DNA of 64,000 bases from Microbulbifer sp. A4B17 (GCF_003076275.1 NZ_CP029064.1:1684501-1748500), one strand, 5' to 3'; shown: positions 42,427 to 51,393, numbered from the stretch's first letter. Notes: generated by a model not told the origin, from the letters alone. A program made the numbers and translations.

Positions 42427-44407
42427 TATCCCGGTTTCTACCCAGATCGCGAATGGCAAAGCGAGCCGGGTGCAGTGCTTTGGCCAGGGTTGCGCTGACC
42501 GGAAGGGGCTCGTTGAGCATCCAGGCAGTCAGTACCTCGGCTGTTAGTGGTGCGTAGGTAAAGCCACGGGAACCCAAGCCTCCCATTACATAGAGACCTT
42601 GCTGGTAGTCAGCCCGCTCGGGGACGTACTGCTTGCGGTTCTTGCGCAGTGCGACATAGGTATCGCTGATAGAGTCCCAGTTGGGTAAGGGGCCGGCTAA
42701 GGGTAGGTAGTCGGGGGTCGCTGCGCGCAAAGCCGCTCGGCCAGTGAGAGACTGTTGAGAGAACTCATCTGCTATTTGCGGCAGTAGCTCTGCCAGGGTT
42801 TGTAGATTCTCGCTGTGCTCGCTAACCCGTAGATCAGTAGCGGTCTCCTTAAGCTTAAAGGTGGCACCAAAGCTCTGACGCCCTTGATAGGCAGGAGTGA
42901 TATAGCCCTCACCGCACAGAGCCATTTGTAACTGCGAAGAATTTTCAGTGGCTGCTGCTCTGGACACCTGCCCGCGAATTGGCTTCAGGGGGAGGGCCGC
43001 CGCAGGGGCAAATTGGCGAATGTCATTGGCACCGCACAGAACTACCGCATCAAATTGAAAGTCACTGCGGTCTGTTTTTACTGACCAGCCGCTCGATTCT
43101 CGCTCTAACTCTTTTACCAAGCTGTTGCTGTGCAGGTTGATATTTGGGTGCTGCAATAAAGTGGCGCAGACTTTGCGCGGTTCAACCCACCCGGCGTGAG
43201 GAAAGTGCAGTCCACCCACGGGTAGGTCGACGCCTGCCAGGGAGCTGGCCGCTCGAGCATCGACAGGTTCAGCCAATAGCTGCCCATCGCTCTCCGCCAG
43301 TGTGGCGGCAACCTGACTCTGTAATTGCTGTTCCCGCTCAGTTTGCGCCAATTGAAGCAGACCGCTGAAGTGGCTCACTTTAGAGCAGCTGCTGCGATAG
43401 TAGCGCTGGGCAAACATCAAAGCGTGGAGATTGAAGTCTCCGTTGGGGCCGGGCTTGGGAGATAACTTGGCGTATAGAATTCCCTGGTCATTCCCAGATC
43501 CACCAGAGCCGGGTTCCTCACCCTGCTCAAATACCTGAACATCGATGCCGCGCTCTGCCAGTGCCCGGGCAATAGTGGCACTGGCTATTCCCGCGCCGAC
43601 AATAGCGACAGTTTTAGGAGGCTTGCTTTCCTGGTGAGGCAGGTGCCACGGAGTTTCCCTGGTTTCGCTCACTTGCGGGCTCTCCAGAGTGCCACACAGC
43701 ATCTCTCTTTTGCGCCCGAAGCCGGGAACCTTGCGGAGAGAAAAACCGGCATCGCGGAGTCCGCGCTTAACCAGCCCAGCACAAGTAAAGGTGGCGAAGG
43801 TGGCGCTAGCACCGCTCAGAGCGGCCATGTTGTTAAACAACTCCGGTGTCCACATATCCGGGTTCTTGGCTGGGGCAAAACCGTCCAGGAACCAAGCGTC
43901 TACCTGGTGATCGCTGTCCCTTTGCAGGCGCAAGCTGTTCAGGGCCTCGCTTGCCTCCCCGATAATCAGGGTCAGGCTGACTGGGCCAAAGTGCAGCCGG
44001 TGAATGCCGGCGGCCAGCAGGGGAGGGTAGCTATCAATCAAGGGCTGGGCGAACGGGGCCAGTTGTGGCCAGAGATCCAGTGCCCTGCGCAGGTCATTGG
44101 GACGCAGTGGGAACTTCTCGACCGAAATAAAGTGCAAGCGAGCACTTTCCGGGGCCGTTCTCTGCCAAAGCTCTGCGGCGGCGAGAAAGTTCAGGCCGGT
44201 GCCGAAGCCTGTCTCGGCGATGGTAAAGGTGCCGCTCTCCGCGAGCTGTTGCCAGCGTTCAGCCAGGGCATTTTGCTGCAGGAAAACGTAGCGGGTTTCC
44301 TCCAGGCCGGAGGCGCTGGAAAAATAGATATCGTCGTAGGCGCGAGACAGCGGCTGGCCGTCTTCACGCCATTCAATTTCTGCGTACTTCTTGTCCGGTT
44401 CGCTCAC
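42419..44407 (-). CDS. mnmC: Bifunctional tRNA 5-methylaminomethyl-2-thiouridine enzyme MnmC
   Basis: A 662-residue protein when started at GTG 44407, 7 bases after GGAAG; ATG 44443 would overlap fldB. The N-terminal methyltransferase domain (about 1-245) has ETGFGTGLNFLAAAELW and DAWFLDGFAPAKNPDMW. The C-terminal FAD oxidase (about 265-660) has VAIVGAGIASATIARALAER and GGLGSRGFTYAPLTAEVL. It removes the carboxymethyl group from cmnm5(s2)U34 and then methylates it, making mnm5(s2)U. E. coli MnmC has 668 residues. Confidence 0.96.
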   Translation of the reverse strand: MSEPDKKYAEIEWREDGQPLSRAYDDIYFSSASGLEETRYVFLQQNALAERWQQLAESGTFTIAETGFGTGLNFLAAAELWQRTAPESARLHFISVEKFPLRPNDLRRALDLWPQLAPFAQPLIDSYPPLLAAGIHRLHFGPVSLTLIIGEASEALNSLRLQRDSDHQVDAWFLDGFAPAKNPDMWTPELFNNMAALSGASATFATFTCAGLVKRGLRDAGFSLRKVPGFGRKREMLCGTLESPQVSETRETPWHLPHQESKPPKTVAIVGAGIASATIARALAERGIDVQVFEQGEEPGSGGSGNDQGILYAKLSPKPGPNGDFNLHALMFAQRYYRSSCSKVSHFSGLLQLAQTEREQQLQSQVAATLAESDGQLLAEPVDARAASSLAGVDLPVGGLHFPHAGWVEPRKVCATLLQHPNINLHSNSLVKELERESSGWSVKTDRSDFQFDAVVLCGANDIRQFAPAAALPLKPIRGQVSRAAATENSSQLQMALCGEGYITPAYQGRQSFGATFKLKETATDLRVSEHSENLQTLAELLPQIADEFSQQSLTGRAALRAATPDYLPLAGPLPNWDSISDTYVALRKNRKQYVPERADYQQGLYVMGGLGSRGFTYAPLTAEVLTAWMLNEPLPVSATLAKALHPARFAIRDLGRNRDIK

Positions 44408-44420
44408 AATAAGACTTCCG

Positions 44421-44960
44421 TCAGCCCCCATCCTGCAAGCCAAACTCGCGCATTACCTGGTCGCACCAGCGCTGGATACGCTCTTCGCTCAGATCGAATT
44501 CGTTCTCCTCATCCAGGGCCAGCCCGACAAACTGGCTGCCATCGGCGGTTAGCCCCTTGGACTCTTCAAACTCGTAACCTTCTGCGGACCAATAGCCCAC
44601 TGCACGGGCACCGCAGGCGAGCAGCTGTGAATGCAAATAGCCCAAGGCGTCCTGGAACCACTGGGGGTAGCCTTCCTGATCCCCCAGACCAAACAGCGCG
44701 ACCTTTTTCTCGTGCAGGTCCAGCGCGGCCAAGTCGTCCCAGATATTTTCCCAGTCCTCTTGCAGTTCGCCGTAGTCCCAGGTGGGAATGCCGAACAAAA
44801 GGAAGTCGTAGTCTTCGGCGAGGCCAATATCCGCCTCTGCGATATTGTGGATATCAATCCATTGAGGACCGATACACTGGCGGATCTTCTCCGCAGCCAT
44901 TTCGGTATAGCAAGTGCTGGAACCGTAAAAGAGTCCGATTGGGGCTTGGGAACTTTGCAT
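44421..44960 (-). CDS. fldB: Flavodoxin
   Basis: This 179-residue protein has the FMN phosphate loop YGSSTCYTE, the aromatic loops [15 protein letters not shown] and [13 protein letters not shown], and an acidic surface. The length and the [16 protein letters not shown] end fit long-chain flavodoxins of the FldB type. It donates electrons to reductive enzymes. It is placed between trmL and mnmC in one direction, with gaps of about 14 bases. Confidence 0.9.
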   Translation of the reverse strand: MQSSQAPIGLFYGSSTCYTEMAAEKIRQCIGPQWIDIHNIAEADIGLAEDYDFLLFGIPTWDYGELQEDWENIWDDLAALDLHEKKVALFGLGDQEGYPQWFQDALGYLHSQLLACGARAVGYWSAEGYEFEESKGLTADGSQFVGLALDEENEFDLSEERIQRWCDQVMREFGLQDGG

Positions 44961-44974
44961 AACAGGTGAACTTC

Positions 44975-45448
44975 TTACTGCTGGGACACGGCGCCACTAA
45001 AATCCAATTGTCGCCAAGCCTCGTAGATAACAATGGCGGCGGCATTGGACAGGTTGATACTGCGACTCTCGGCACGCATGGGGATACGCAAAGTGTTTTC
45101 GGCCCCTACTGCTTGCAGGAACTCTGCGGGTAGCCCCCGGGTCTCCGGGCCAAACACAATGGCGTCATCCGCCTGGAATTCGATCGCGGTATGGCTTTTG
45201 CTTCCCTTGGTGGAGAGCGCCAGCACCCTGGCGGGTTGTTCGCTATCGATAAAGGTCTGCCAGTCCTTGTGGCGCACCACGCGACTGTACTCGCTGTAGT
45301 CGAGGCCGGCGCGACGCAGGCGTTTGTCATCCATATCGAAACCCAAGGGCTCGATAAGGTGCAGCTCTGCCCCGGTATTGGCACAAAGTCGAATAATATT
45401 GCCGGTATTTGGCGCTATTTCAGGTTGGTATAGAACAATCTTGAACAT
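44975..45448 (-). CDS. trmL: tRNA (cytidine/uridine-34 2'-O)-methyltransferase TrmL
   Basis: This 157-residue SPOUT methyltransferase has [20 protein letters not shown] at the start and FGPETRGLP with the SAM-binding knot. [21 protein letters not shown] is the C-terminal trefoil-knot signature. It methylates the wobble base of tRNA-Leu isoacceptors. It begins a leftward run trmL-fldB-mnmC in which two of three products modify wobble bases. Confidence 0.96.
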   Translation of the reverse strand: MFKIVLYQPEIAPNTGNIIRLCANTGAELHLIEPLGFDMDDKRLRRAGLDYSEYSRVVRHKDWQTFIDSEQPARVLALSTKGSKSHTAIEFQADDAIVFGPETRGLPAEFLQAVGAENTLRIPMRAESRSINLSNAAAIVIYEAWRQLDFSGAVSQQ

Positions 45449-45530
45449 GAGGTGGCGTTTGCGCTGGAGAGACTTCTAGCTAGACCGGACAGCAGTGCCC
45501 GGCCCTGTACGGCTGCGGATTATTCCACAA

Positions 45531-46061
45531 TTAGATGGGGGTGGCGATCTCCTCGCAATCTATCTCGACCCCGAGTTCATTGGCAATCTGGTCCAGATCG
45601 TCACGCAGGCCGTCGAGATCTATGTCTTCGGCCACACTGATGGTGCACTCGGCATTAAACAGGGGCTCACCGCTCCAGGGGGTGCTGCCGTAAGTGGTTT
45701 CCAGATGCTCCATATTGATATGGTGGGCGGTAAGGGCGCGCGAGATCTCGCGGACTATGCCGGGACGGTCGTTGCCAACCAGTTTCAGCGTCAGCGTCTG
45801 CTGGGGTTTGGCGGATACTGCAATGGCATCTTCAATGACCAGGTTGTAGCCTGCGTTTGTCAGGGCTGACAACGCCTCTTTAAGTGTCTCGCTTTTATCT
45901 GCGGGCACCGCCACCCGCAGGATTCCGGCAAACTTCCCAGCGAAGTGGGCCATATGGCTGTCTTCCCAGTTGCCGCCGTTATCTGCGATAACTGCTGAAA
46001 GCTTTTCCACGACGCCGGGCTTGTCATCAGAGATCATGGAGATAACGAGATGCTGTTGCAT
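45531..46061 (-). CDS. gcvR: GcvR-like glycine cleavage repressor, two ACT domains
   Basis: This 176-residue protein has two ACT domains: LVISMISDDKPGVVEKLSAV with NGGNWEDSHMAHFAGKFAGI, and LTLKLVGNDRPGIVREISRA with INMEHLETTYGSTPWSGEPL. Both match GcvR. In E. coli GcvR binds GcvA and glycine and represses gcvTHP. The gcv genes are not in the window. It is transcribed leftward ahead of trmL with a gap of about 80 bases. Confidence 0.88.
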   Translation of the reverse strand: MQQHLVISMISDDKPGVVEKLSAVIADNGGNWEDSHMAHFAGKFAGILRVAVPADKSETLKEALSALTNAGYNLVIEDAIAVSAKPQQTLTLKLVGNDRPGIVREISRALTAHHINMEHLETTYGSTPWSGEPLFNAECTISVAEDIDLDGLRDDLDQIANELGVEIDCEEIATPI

Positions 46062-46192
46062 ATAGGGTTCCTTTGCTTCACGAGAGACGTTGAGCTGACA
46101 TTGTAATAGGATCTCGTCGAATAACTCTATCGGCCAATCTCAAAAGCGTTATTTTGAAACCAATATCCAAGTACTTTAACGAGGGACTGTTG

Positions 46193-46498
46193 ATGAACGT
46201 GATTGCGGACTTATGTGTGATCCCTATCGGCGTTGGTGTTTCCGTCAGTAAATACGTTGCTGAATGTGAGCGGGTGCTGGAAGAGGCGGGGCTTTCCTAT
46301 CGCCTGCACGCTTACGGTACCAATATCGAGGGGGACTGGGATAAGGTGATGGCGGCAGTTAAAGAGTGCCACGAGCGAGTGCATCAAATGGGCGCCGACC
46401 GAATCAGTTCCAGTCTGAAATTGGGAACTCGTATTGACCGCGAGCAATCCATGCAGGATAAGATCGACAGTGTGCAAACCAAGTTGGACCAACGATAA
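46193..46498 (+). CDS. MTH1187/YkoF-type thiamine-binding family protein
   Basis: A 101-residue protein from ATG 46193 with GAGGGA upstream. ADLCVIPIGVGVSVSKYVAE, LSYRLHAYGTNIEGDWDKV and CHERVHQMGADRISSSLKLG are the family signatures. DRISSSLKLGTRID lines the ligand site in crystal structures of relatives. The members are small tetrameric proteins thought to bind thiamine or a similar cofactor. It is 17 bases upstream of the next gene and probably co-transcribed. Confidence 0.88.
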   Translation: MNVIADLCVIPIGVGVSVSKYVAECERVLEEAGLSYRLHAYGTNIEGDWDKVMAAVKECHERVHQMGADRISSSLKLGTRIDREQSMQDKIDSVQTKLDQR

Positions 46499-46514
46499 CA
46501 AAATAGGAAAAACT

Positions 46515-47327
46515 ATGACGAGCAATTTTAAGAAATCCCTGGTGACCCTGGCCGGCGCCCTGGTTTTGGCGGGTACAGCCCAGGCTGCAGATTTCTCCGC
46601 CGCCATTAAAGGGGATCACCGCAACAAGGATTATGTCGCCCGCGACCAGTATCGCAACCCAGCGGAAACCCTGAAGTTTATGGGTATCGAGCCGGATATG
46701 ACGGTAGTGGAAATTACCCCGGGTGGCGGTTGGTATACCGAAATTCTGGGACCCTACCTGAGCAAGGAAGGGACCTTATATGCGGCGCACTTCCCCGAGA
46801 ATAGTGAGTCCGACTACTACAAGCGCTCCCTGAAAAACTTCAAAGCGAAGCTGGCTGCTAACGATAAGGCTTACAAGAAAGTGATTGTGACTGAGTTTGC
46901 CCCGCAAACCGGTCGCGAGATTGCTCCGGCAGGCAGTGCCGATGCCGTAGTAACTTTCCGCAACGTGCACAACTGGATGTATCGCGATTATGCCGATGAA
47001 GCTTTTGCCAGCTTTTTTGCCGCGCTGAAGCCCGGTGGTGTTCTGGGGATCGTTGAGCACCGTGCCAAGCCAGGTACCAGCCTGGAAGATATGGTGAAAA
47101 GTGGTTATGTCACCCAGGAGTATGTTATCGACCTGGCTAAAAAAGCGGGCTTTGAGTTCGAAGAGGCCAGTGAGGTAAATGCGAACCCCAAAGACACTGC
47201 TGACCACCCCAAAGGCGTATGGACCTTACCGCCGGTACTGCGCCTGGGTGAAGAGGACCGTGAAAAATATCTCGCTATCGGCGAGAGCGATCGTATGACC
47301 CTGCGCTTCCGCAAACCCAAGTCCTGA
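46515..47327 (+). CDS. Exported methyltransferase-fold protein (COG4798-like)
   Basis: This 270-residue protein starts at ATG 46515 after AATAGGA. A clear signal peptide (SLVTLAGALVLAGTAQA) is followed by a Rossmann methyltransferase-like domain: MTVVEITPGGGWYTEILGPY at the usual SAM loop, DAVVTFRNVHNWMYRDYADE, FFAALKPGGVLGIVEHRAKP. The C-terminus has GVWTLPPVLRLGE. The family is common in proteobacteria and labelled predicted methyltransferase. Because it is exported, where SAM is not expected, its real activity is open. Confidence 0.82.
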   Translation: MTSNFKKSLVTLAGALVLAGTAQAADFSAAIKGDHRNKDYVARDQYRNPAETLKFMGIEPDMTVVEITPGGGWYTEILGPYLSKEGTLYAAHFPENSESDYYKRSLKNFKAKLAANDKAYKKVIVTEFAPQTGREIAPAGSADAVVTFRNVHNWMYRDYADEAFASFFAALKPGGVLGIVEHRAKPGTSLEDMVKSGYVTQEYVIDLAKKAGFEFEEASEVNANPKDTADHPKGVWTLPPVLRLGEEDREKYLAIGESDRMTLRFRKPKS

Positions 47328-47389
47328 TCGTTTTACAATATTCTGGGGGTGGCTATTGCCACTCCCAGCCTACCTGAATTAGTCGCTGT

Positions 47390-47614
47390 ATGATTATTCC
47401 CTTTGAACAACTAGATGCCGATACCCTGCAAAGTCTGCTGGAAGAATACGCCACTCGCGAGGGCACCGAATACGGTGAGCGTGAGGTGGAACTGGTGGAC
47501 AAAGTTGCCAGTCTGCGTCGCCAGCTGCAATCCGGCCAAGTGGTGATCTGGTTTGAGCCCGGTGAAGAAACCGTAAACCTGGTCCTGGCCGAGGACCTGC
47601 CCCCCGATGTCTGA
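47390..47614 (+). CDS. YheU/UPF0270 family protein
   Basis: A 74-residue protein. MIIPFEQLDADTLQSLLEEY, TREGTEYGERE and QLQSGQVVIWFEPGEETVNL match the whole UPF0270 family, which has a small alpha/beta fold and no known function. Its stop overlaps the start of the hydrolase gene by 8 bases. In E. coli yheU is also next to a hydrolase gene (yheT), which parallels this pairing. Confidence 0.92.
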   Translation: MIIPFEQLDADTLQSLLEEYATREGTEYGEREVELVDKVASLRRQLQSGQVVIWFEPGEETVNLVLAEDLPPDV

Positions 47615-48245
47615 ATGGTTAATCGATAGCTCGGGTGAGCCCCGTGCACGCTTTCTGTTTGCCCATGGCGCCGGGGCACCGATGGACAGTGAGTTTATGC
47701 AATTCCTGGCGCAGGGGTTGTGTGAGCAGGGTGTGGAAGTTGTCCGTTTTGAGTTTCCCTATATGGCGCAGCGGCGCACCGGGGGAAGTAAGAGGCCACC
47801 CAATACCATGCCCCAGCTGCAAGAGTCTTTCCGCGAGCAAATTGACCAGTTCGGCCCAGAGCTGCCTCTGTTTATCGGCGGTAAGTCTATGGGCGGGCGA
47901 GTGGCAAGTCTATTGGCGGATGAATACTGGGAGCAGAAGGCGATTGCCGGTGCCGTGTGCCTGGGGTATCCATTTCATCCCCAAGGCAAGCCGGAAAAGC
48001 TGCGAACTGAGCACTTATTGGATATTCGCTGCCAGACCTTGGTGATACAGGGAGATCGGGACCCATTAGGCAACCGGTTTGAGGTGGAAGGCTACGGCTT
48101 GGCAAGCACAATTGAGGTCGAGTGGCTGGAAGATGGCGATCACGACTTTAAACCCCGTCGCGCCAGCGGTTTTAATCAGCTTCAGCATTGGCAAACGGCA
48201 GTAGAGCTGGCCGCTCGGTTTATGCTGCGATCTCCAGGACAGTAA
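47607..48245 (+). CDS. Alpha/beta-hydrolase family protein (KANL3/Tex30-like)
   Basis: This 212-residue protein has ARFLFAHGAGAPMDSEFMQF at the start (oxyanion hole), FIGGKSMGGRVASLLADE with the nucleophile Ser in GKSMGG, TLVIQGDRDPLG with the acid Asp and EDGDHDFKPR with the catalytic His. This matches the COG3571 group. Its natural substrate is unknown. It is translationally coupled to the YheU-family gene. Confidence 0.88.
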   Translation: MSEWLIDSSGEPRARFLFAHGAGAPMDSEFMQFLAQGLCEQGVEVVRFEFPYMAQRRTGGSKRPPNTMPQLQESFREQIDQFGPELPLFIGGKSMGGRVASLLADEYWEQKAIAGAVCLGYPFHPQGKPEKLRTEHLLDIRCQTLVIQGDRDPLGNRFEVEGYGLASTIEVEWLEDGDHDFKPRRASGFNQLQHWQTAVELAARFMLRSPGQ

Positions 48246-48507
48246 TGCGTTCTTCCCTCATCATCAGAGGGTTGAGCAGGCTCATCTGTGCGCGGCGCTC
48301 CTCGCTGGTATACCAGTGTTGCCAATGGAGTTCAGATTGCCATTTGGAGAGGGTAAAACGCCGCAAGGGGTTGCCCTTTTCGATATAGGTCTGGCCCTCA
48401 ATAAAGCCTACGGTACGGTAGGCGCAAGTGAGGATTTTGCGGGCGGCCTCTTCATAACTGCCCTGCATCTCCGCCGCAATTTCCCGCTCTATCAGCACAT
48501 AGATCAT
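48220..48507 (-). CDS. ABM-fold (monooxygenase-like) small protein
   Basis: A 95-residue protein from ATG 48507. MIYVLIEREIAAEMQGSYEE, GFIEGQTYIEKGNPLRRFTL and HWQHWYTSEERRAQM follow the dimeric alpha/beta-barrel pattern of the antibiotic biosynthesis monooxygenase superfamily. Such proteins have varied roles, including haem degradation and quinol oxidation. Its 3' end overlaps the hydrolase gene by 26 bases, tail to tail. Confidence 0.7.
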   Translation of the reverse strand: MIYVLIEREIAAEMQGSYEEAARKILTCAYRTVGFIEGQTYIEKGNPLRRFTLSKWQSELHWQHWYTSEERRAQMSLLNPLMMREERITVLEIAA

Positions 48508-48625
48508 CTTTAGCCCGAATTGCCATAGCCTTAAGAGGATTTTAGTGCGAGCGAGGGGGAATTCCCGGGCGGCCCTGATGGGACCAGTGATGACGACAGC
48601 GGCAAAATTGCGCACAATGATACTT

Positions 48626-48856
48626 ATGAAGTCAGATCACAACTTAGATGCCCGAGGCCTTCTGTGCCCGGAACCCGTCATGATGCTGCATTCAGCGGTG
48701 CGTAATGTCGCCGATGGTGAAGTGTTGAAAATGGTTGCTACCGATCCCTCTACCCAGCGGGATGTACCCAAGTTCTGCCAGTTTCTGGGATATGACCTGG
48801 TACAGCATGCAGAGGAAGACGACCAGTTTGTCTATTGGATTAAAAAAGCGGAATAG
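48626..48856 (+). CDS. tusA: Sulfurtransferase TusA
   Basis: This 76-residue protein has LDARGLLCPEPVMM with catalytic Cys14 in the CPxP motif, then GEVLKMVATDPSTQRDVPKF. TusA carries persulphide sulphur from IscS toward tRNA 2-thiouridine. The same wobble base is finished by MnmC, whose gene is 4 kb upstream. The start may instead be ATG 48617. A terminator follows. Confidence 0.94.
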   Translation: MKSDHNLDARGLLCPEPVMMLHSAVRNVADGEVLKMVATDPSTQRDVPKFCQFLGYDLVQHAEEDDQFVYWIKKAE

Positions 48857-48871
48857 CGGGTCGCCATTGCT

Positions 48872-48900
48872 CCAGCCCCCTGGCCATTGCCGGGGGCTGG
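48872..48900. terminator. Hairpin between tusA and a convergent gene
   Basis: A 9-bp GC-rich stem (48872-48880 with 48892-48900) has an 11-nt loop and no T-run. It lies between the stops of two convergent genes. Confidence 0.6.
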
Positions 48901-48938
48901 CACACTCCTGATAAATAAGACCCGTCAGTCCCTGTGGA

Positions 48939-49625
48939 TCAGGGGGCTGTTACCAGGGCTGCGATAGCGGCCAGGGCTTCGGGGTCCTCGGATTTAATTT
49001 TGTTAGCGATATGGTGTTGGAAAAAGTACCGGAATCCCTCGCTCTCCTGTGCGGGGTACAGGCAGTGATCCCCCGGTAAAACCGGAGTGGTTTCAACGAT
49101 ATCGTGGTCTATTAGCATGCCGTGAATCTCCCCGTCGGCGTGCAACCTCCAGCTGACGACCTCAATCAGTGTCAGGTTCTCGCGCTGCTCATCCATAAAC
49201 ACAGCGTGGGTGCCGATAGTGTCGGGGATCTCCTGGAGCACTTCCTCAGCTTTATTGCTCTCGTATTCAAAGTATTCCGCCGCAGTCTCCAGCTCGACGA
49301 TCTTGTGAATGGGGGGCTGATGGAAGATTTCCTCAATGCCGGGGTCATAGTAGCCCTCAAAGCGTCCGTCGAGAGGGTCCTTGATGTCGGGACAGGCCAC
49401 TATAGTGTTTAACCAGGGAACGAGGCCTACGACCTCGCCATTTGCTTTGAGACCCCAGCATAAAACCTTCAGGCTATATAGATCTGTGCCGCTGGAGTTG
49501 TTGGAGTAGAGCATTTCCAAGCCGTCTAGCTCCGGCGAAAGGCGAATAAAGCGCCTGTCCGCAGAAGTTTCGATGGGCTCGCCGGTGAAGAGGTCAACCA
49601 CATTGTTGATACTGTGGTCTGTCAT
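48939..49625 (-). CDS. Conserved hypothetical acidic protein
   Basis: A 228-residue soluble protein with no signal peptide, strongly acidic. It shows two similar segments: YSLKVLCWGLKANGEVVGLV then PWLNTIVACPD, and LTLIEVVSWRLHADGEIHGM then LIDHDIVETTP. This looks like an internal duplication around a W-x-L-x-A-x-GE-x-x-G motif. I do not recognise a family. It ends near tusA, tail to tail. AAGGAGG at about 49630-49636 (minus strand) gives a strong start. Confidence 0.65.
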   Translation of the reverse strand: MTDHSINNVVDLFTGEPIETSADRRFIRLSPELDGLEMLYSNNSSGTDLYSLKVLCWGLKANGEVVGLVPWLNTIVACPDIKDPLDGRFEGYYDPGIEEIFHQPPIHKIVELETAAEYFEYESNKAEEVLQEIPDTIGTHAVFMDEQRENLTLIEVVSWRLHADGEIHGMLIDHDIVETTPVLPGDHCLYPAQESEGFRYFFQHHIANKIKSEDPEALAAIAALVTAP

Positions 49626-49918
49626 GGAACACCTCCTTGCAGGGCCGGTTGTATACCGTCTCCACGTCAGATGAAGGTGCGACAGCGAAATGCCCTACCT
49701 CTGAAGGAAGACTGGGGCAGGAGGGTGATTGATTGCTTTAATTCCCTCCTCGGGGAGACGCTTAAAGGACACGCCCTCAGCGGCATCCCTGTTCCTAAAG
49801 GTATATGTTGATTTGCCGAAATACAACCAGCGCCTTATGCGCCTCGCAGACACCTTCGCTTTGATCGGGGCCCAGGCGTTGATATAGTCCCCGCCTTTGA
49901 GGTATCCCGGAGAACGCC

Positions 49919-50503
49919 TTGCCTGTTGCAACCGCAGAAATGGCTTCTGTTCCTACGAAACTGCCAATGGCTGATCGTATCGTCAGAGTCTTCGATCACT
50001 GTTTTTCAGACCCAAATGGGCTCAATACCCGACTTCGCGGGGGCTTTTGCGAGCCCTATTACCGACCTTGCGCGGAAGGCCAGCCCTACTATCAGGTAGA
50101 GTTCACCCTGGACTACGCTGCCAGTGCCTTGCATGAAGTGGCGCACTGGTGTGTTGCCGGAGAGGCGCGGAGACAGTTGCCAGATTACGGTTACTGGTAT
50201 GCACCGGATGGTCGCAGTGCCGACCAGCAGGCTGAGTTTGAGCGGGTAGAGGTCAAGCCTCAGGCCCTCGAGTGGGTCTTTGCACGGGCTTGCGGACTGA
50301 AGTTCCGGGTGAGTGCCGACAATCTGGAGAATGGATTGGGCGCCAGCGACTCGTTTAAAAAGGCCATCTGGCAGCAAGTTCTGGACTATTGTGATACCCG
50401 GCCCAACCCTCGGGCCTGTGCATTCGCTGAAGCCCTGGTTCAAGAGTTCAGTTGTCCCAACCCTTTTGATCGGGACAGTTACCAATTGGCGGATCTCTCG
50501 TGA
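49919..50503 (+). CDS. epmC: Elongation factor P hydroxylase EpmC
   Basis: This 194-residue protein starts at TTG 49919, 6 bases after GGAGA; ATG 49940 has no ribosome site. GGFCEPYYRPCAEGQPYYQV, then LHEVAHWCVAGEARRQLPDY (metal ligands near H72 and H76) and YGYWYAPDGRS are family hallmarks. EpmC hydroxylates the lysylated lysine of EF-P. The epmA and epmB genes are not in the window. Its stop overlaps the next start (GTGA), leading a five-gene rightward run. Confidence 0.93.
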   Translation: MPVATAEMASVPTKLPMADRIVRVFDHCFSDPNGLNTRLRGGFCEPYYRPCAEGQPYYQVEFTLDYAASALHEVAHWCVAGEARRQLPDYGYWYAPDGRSADQQAEFERVEVKPQALEWVFARACGLKFRVSADNLENGLGASDSFKKAIWQQVLDYCDTRPNPRACAFAEALVQEFSCPNPFDRDSYQLADLS

Positions 50504-51393
50504 AAAGCTACCTCATAGACGCATCTGTATACATCTTTCGCTACTACTTTGCGCTGCCGCCCAACTGGGAGAGCCGCAGTGGCTACTCCACTGAAGCCGT
50601 TTACGGCTTCACTAATTTCCTGCTGGATATGTTGGCGCGGCAACCCAGCTATATTGCTTGCGCCTTCGACGAGTCACTGGGCAGCTGTTTTCGTAACGAG
50701 ATTTACCCGAGCTACAAATGCAGCCGTGCACTGCCCGATGAGGCCCTGGCCTTCCAGCTTGCGGCATGCCGGGAGATGGCCGAGGTGCTGGGTATTGCCA
50801 GTTTCTCCAGTGAGCGCTATGAGGCCGATGACATACTGGCTACTTTGACTCGAATGCTGCACCGGCAGGCTCCCGTGGTAGTAAGTAGGGACAAGGACCT
50901 GGGGCAGCTATTGTCTCGGGGCGCTGTATCCCTGTGGGACTTTGCCAACGACCATCATCTGGACAGTGGAGGCTTGAGGGAGAAGTTTGGTGTGCGTCCA
51001 GAGCAGATTCCCGACTACTTGGCCCTGGTGGGGGATACCAGTGATGATATTCCCGGTATTCCCGGCGTTGGCCCAAAGACGGCCGGGCGCCTGCTAGAAG
51101 CATTCGATTCTATAGAAACGCTAATGGAGCAACTGGAGACCCTGGTTACACTGCCTATCCGCGGTGCCAAAGGGCTGGCAGCACGGATCGAAGAATATGA
51201 AGAACAGCTACGTCTCGCCAAGCGTCTAACGAGCCTTGAGGATCAGGTGCCTCTTGATGTGGGCCTGGCAGATCTGCGCCCGCAACCGGTAGATGTCTGC
51301 CTGGCCCGTGCCATGGCGGAGGAATTTGGTATCGGTGGCCTGAGCAAGAAGATTGAACGCACTCTAGCGGGTGCTGATGGAGAACTTACATGA
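50500..51393 (+). CDS. xni: 5'-3' exonuclease/flap endonuclease domain protein
   Basis: This 297-residue protein starts at GTG 50500. YLIDASVYIFRYYFALPP, ERYEADDILATL, VVSRDKDLGQLL and YLALVGDTSDDIPGIPGVGP (metal Asp residues and the H3TH DNA-binding motif) follow the Pol I small-fragment fold. It is a stand-alone flap endonuclease like Xni (ExoIX), but longer (E. coli Xni has 251 residues). It also resembles other single-domain exonucleases, so the symbol is provisional. It overlaps epmC and pdxB by 4 bases each. Confidence 0.85.
   Translation: MKSYLIDASVYIFRYYFALPPNWESRSGYSTEAVYGFTNFLLDMLARQPSYIACAFDESLGSCFRNEIYPSYKCSRALPDEALAFQLAACREMAEVLGIASFSSERYEADDILATLTRMLHRQAPVVVSRDKDLGQLLSRGAVSLWDFANDHHLDSGGLREKFGVRPEQIPDYLALVGDTSDDIPGIPGVGPKTAGRLLEAFDSIETLMEQLETLVTLPIRGAKGLAARIEEYEEQLRLAKRLTSLEDQVPLDVGLADLRPQPVDVCLARAMAEEFGIGGLSKKIERTLAGADGELT

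Noticed and set aside
43634..44962. 442-codon frame antisense to mnmC and fldB
   Set aside because: It lies opposite two clear genes and the product has no motif; it is a shadow of GC-rich coding DNA.
47635..48045. 136-codon frame inside the hydrolase gene in another phase
   Set aside because: The overlapping 47607 gene has a complete catalytic triad; the alternative is Ser/Cys/Arg noise.
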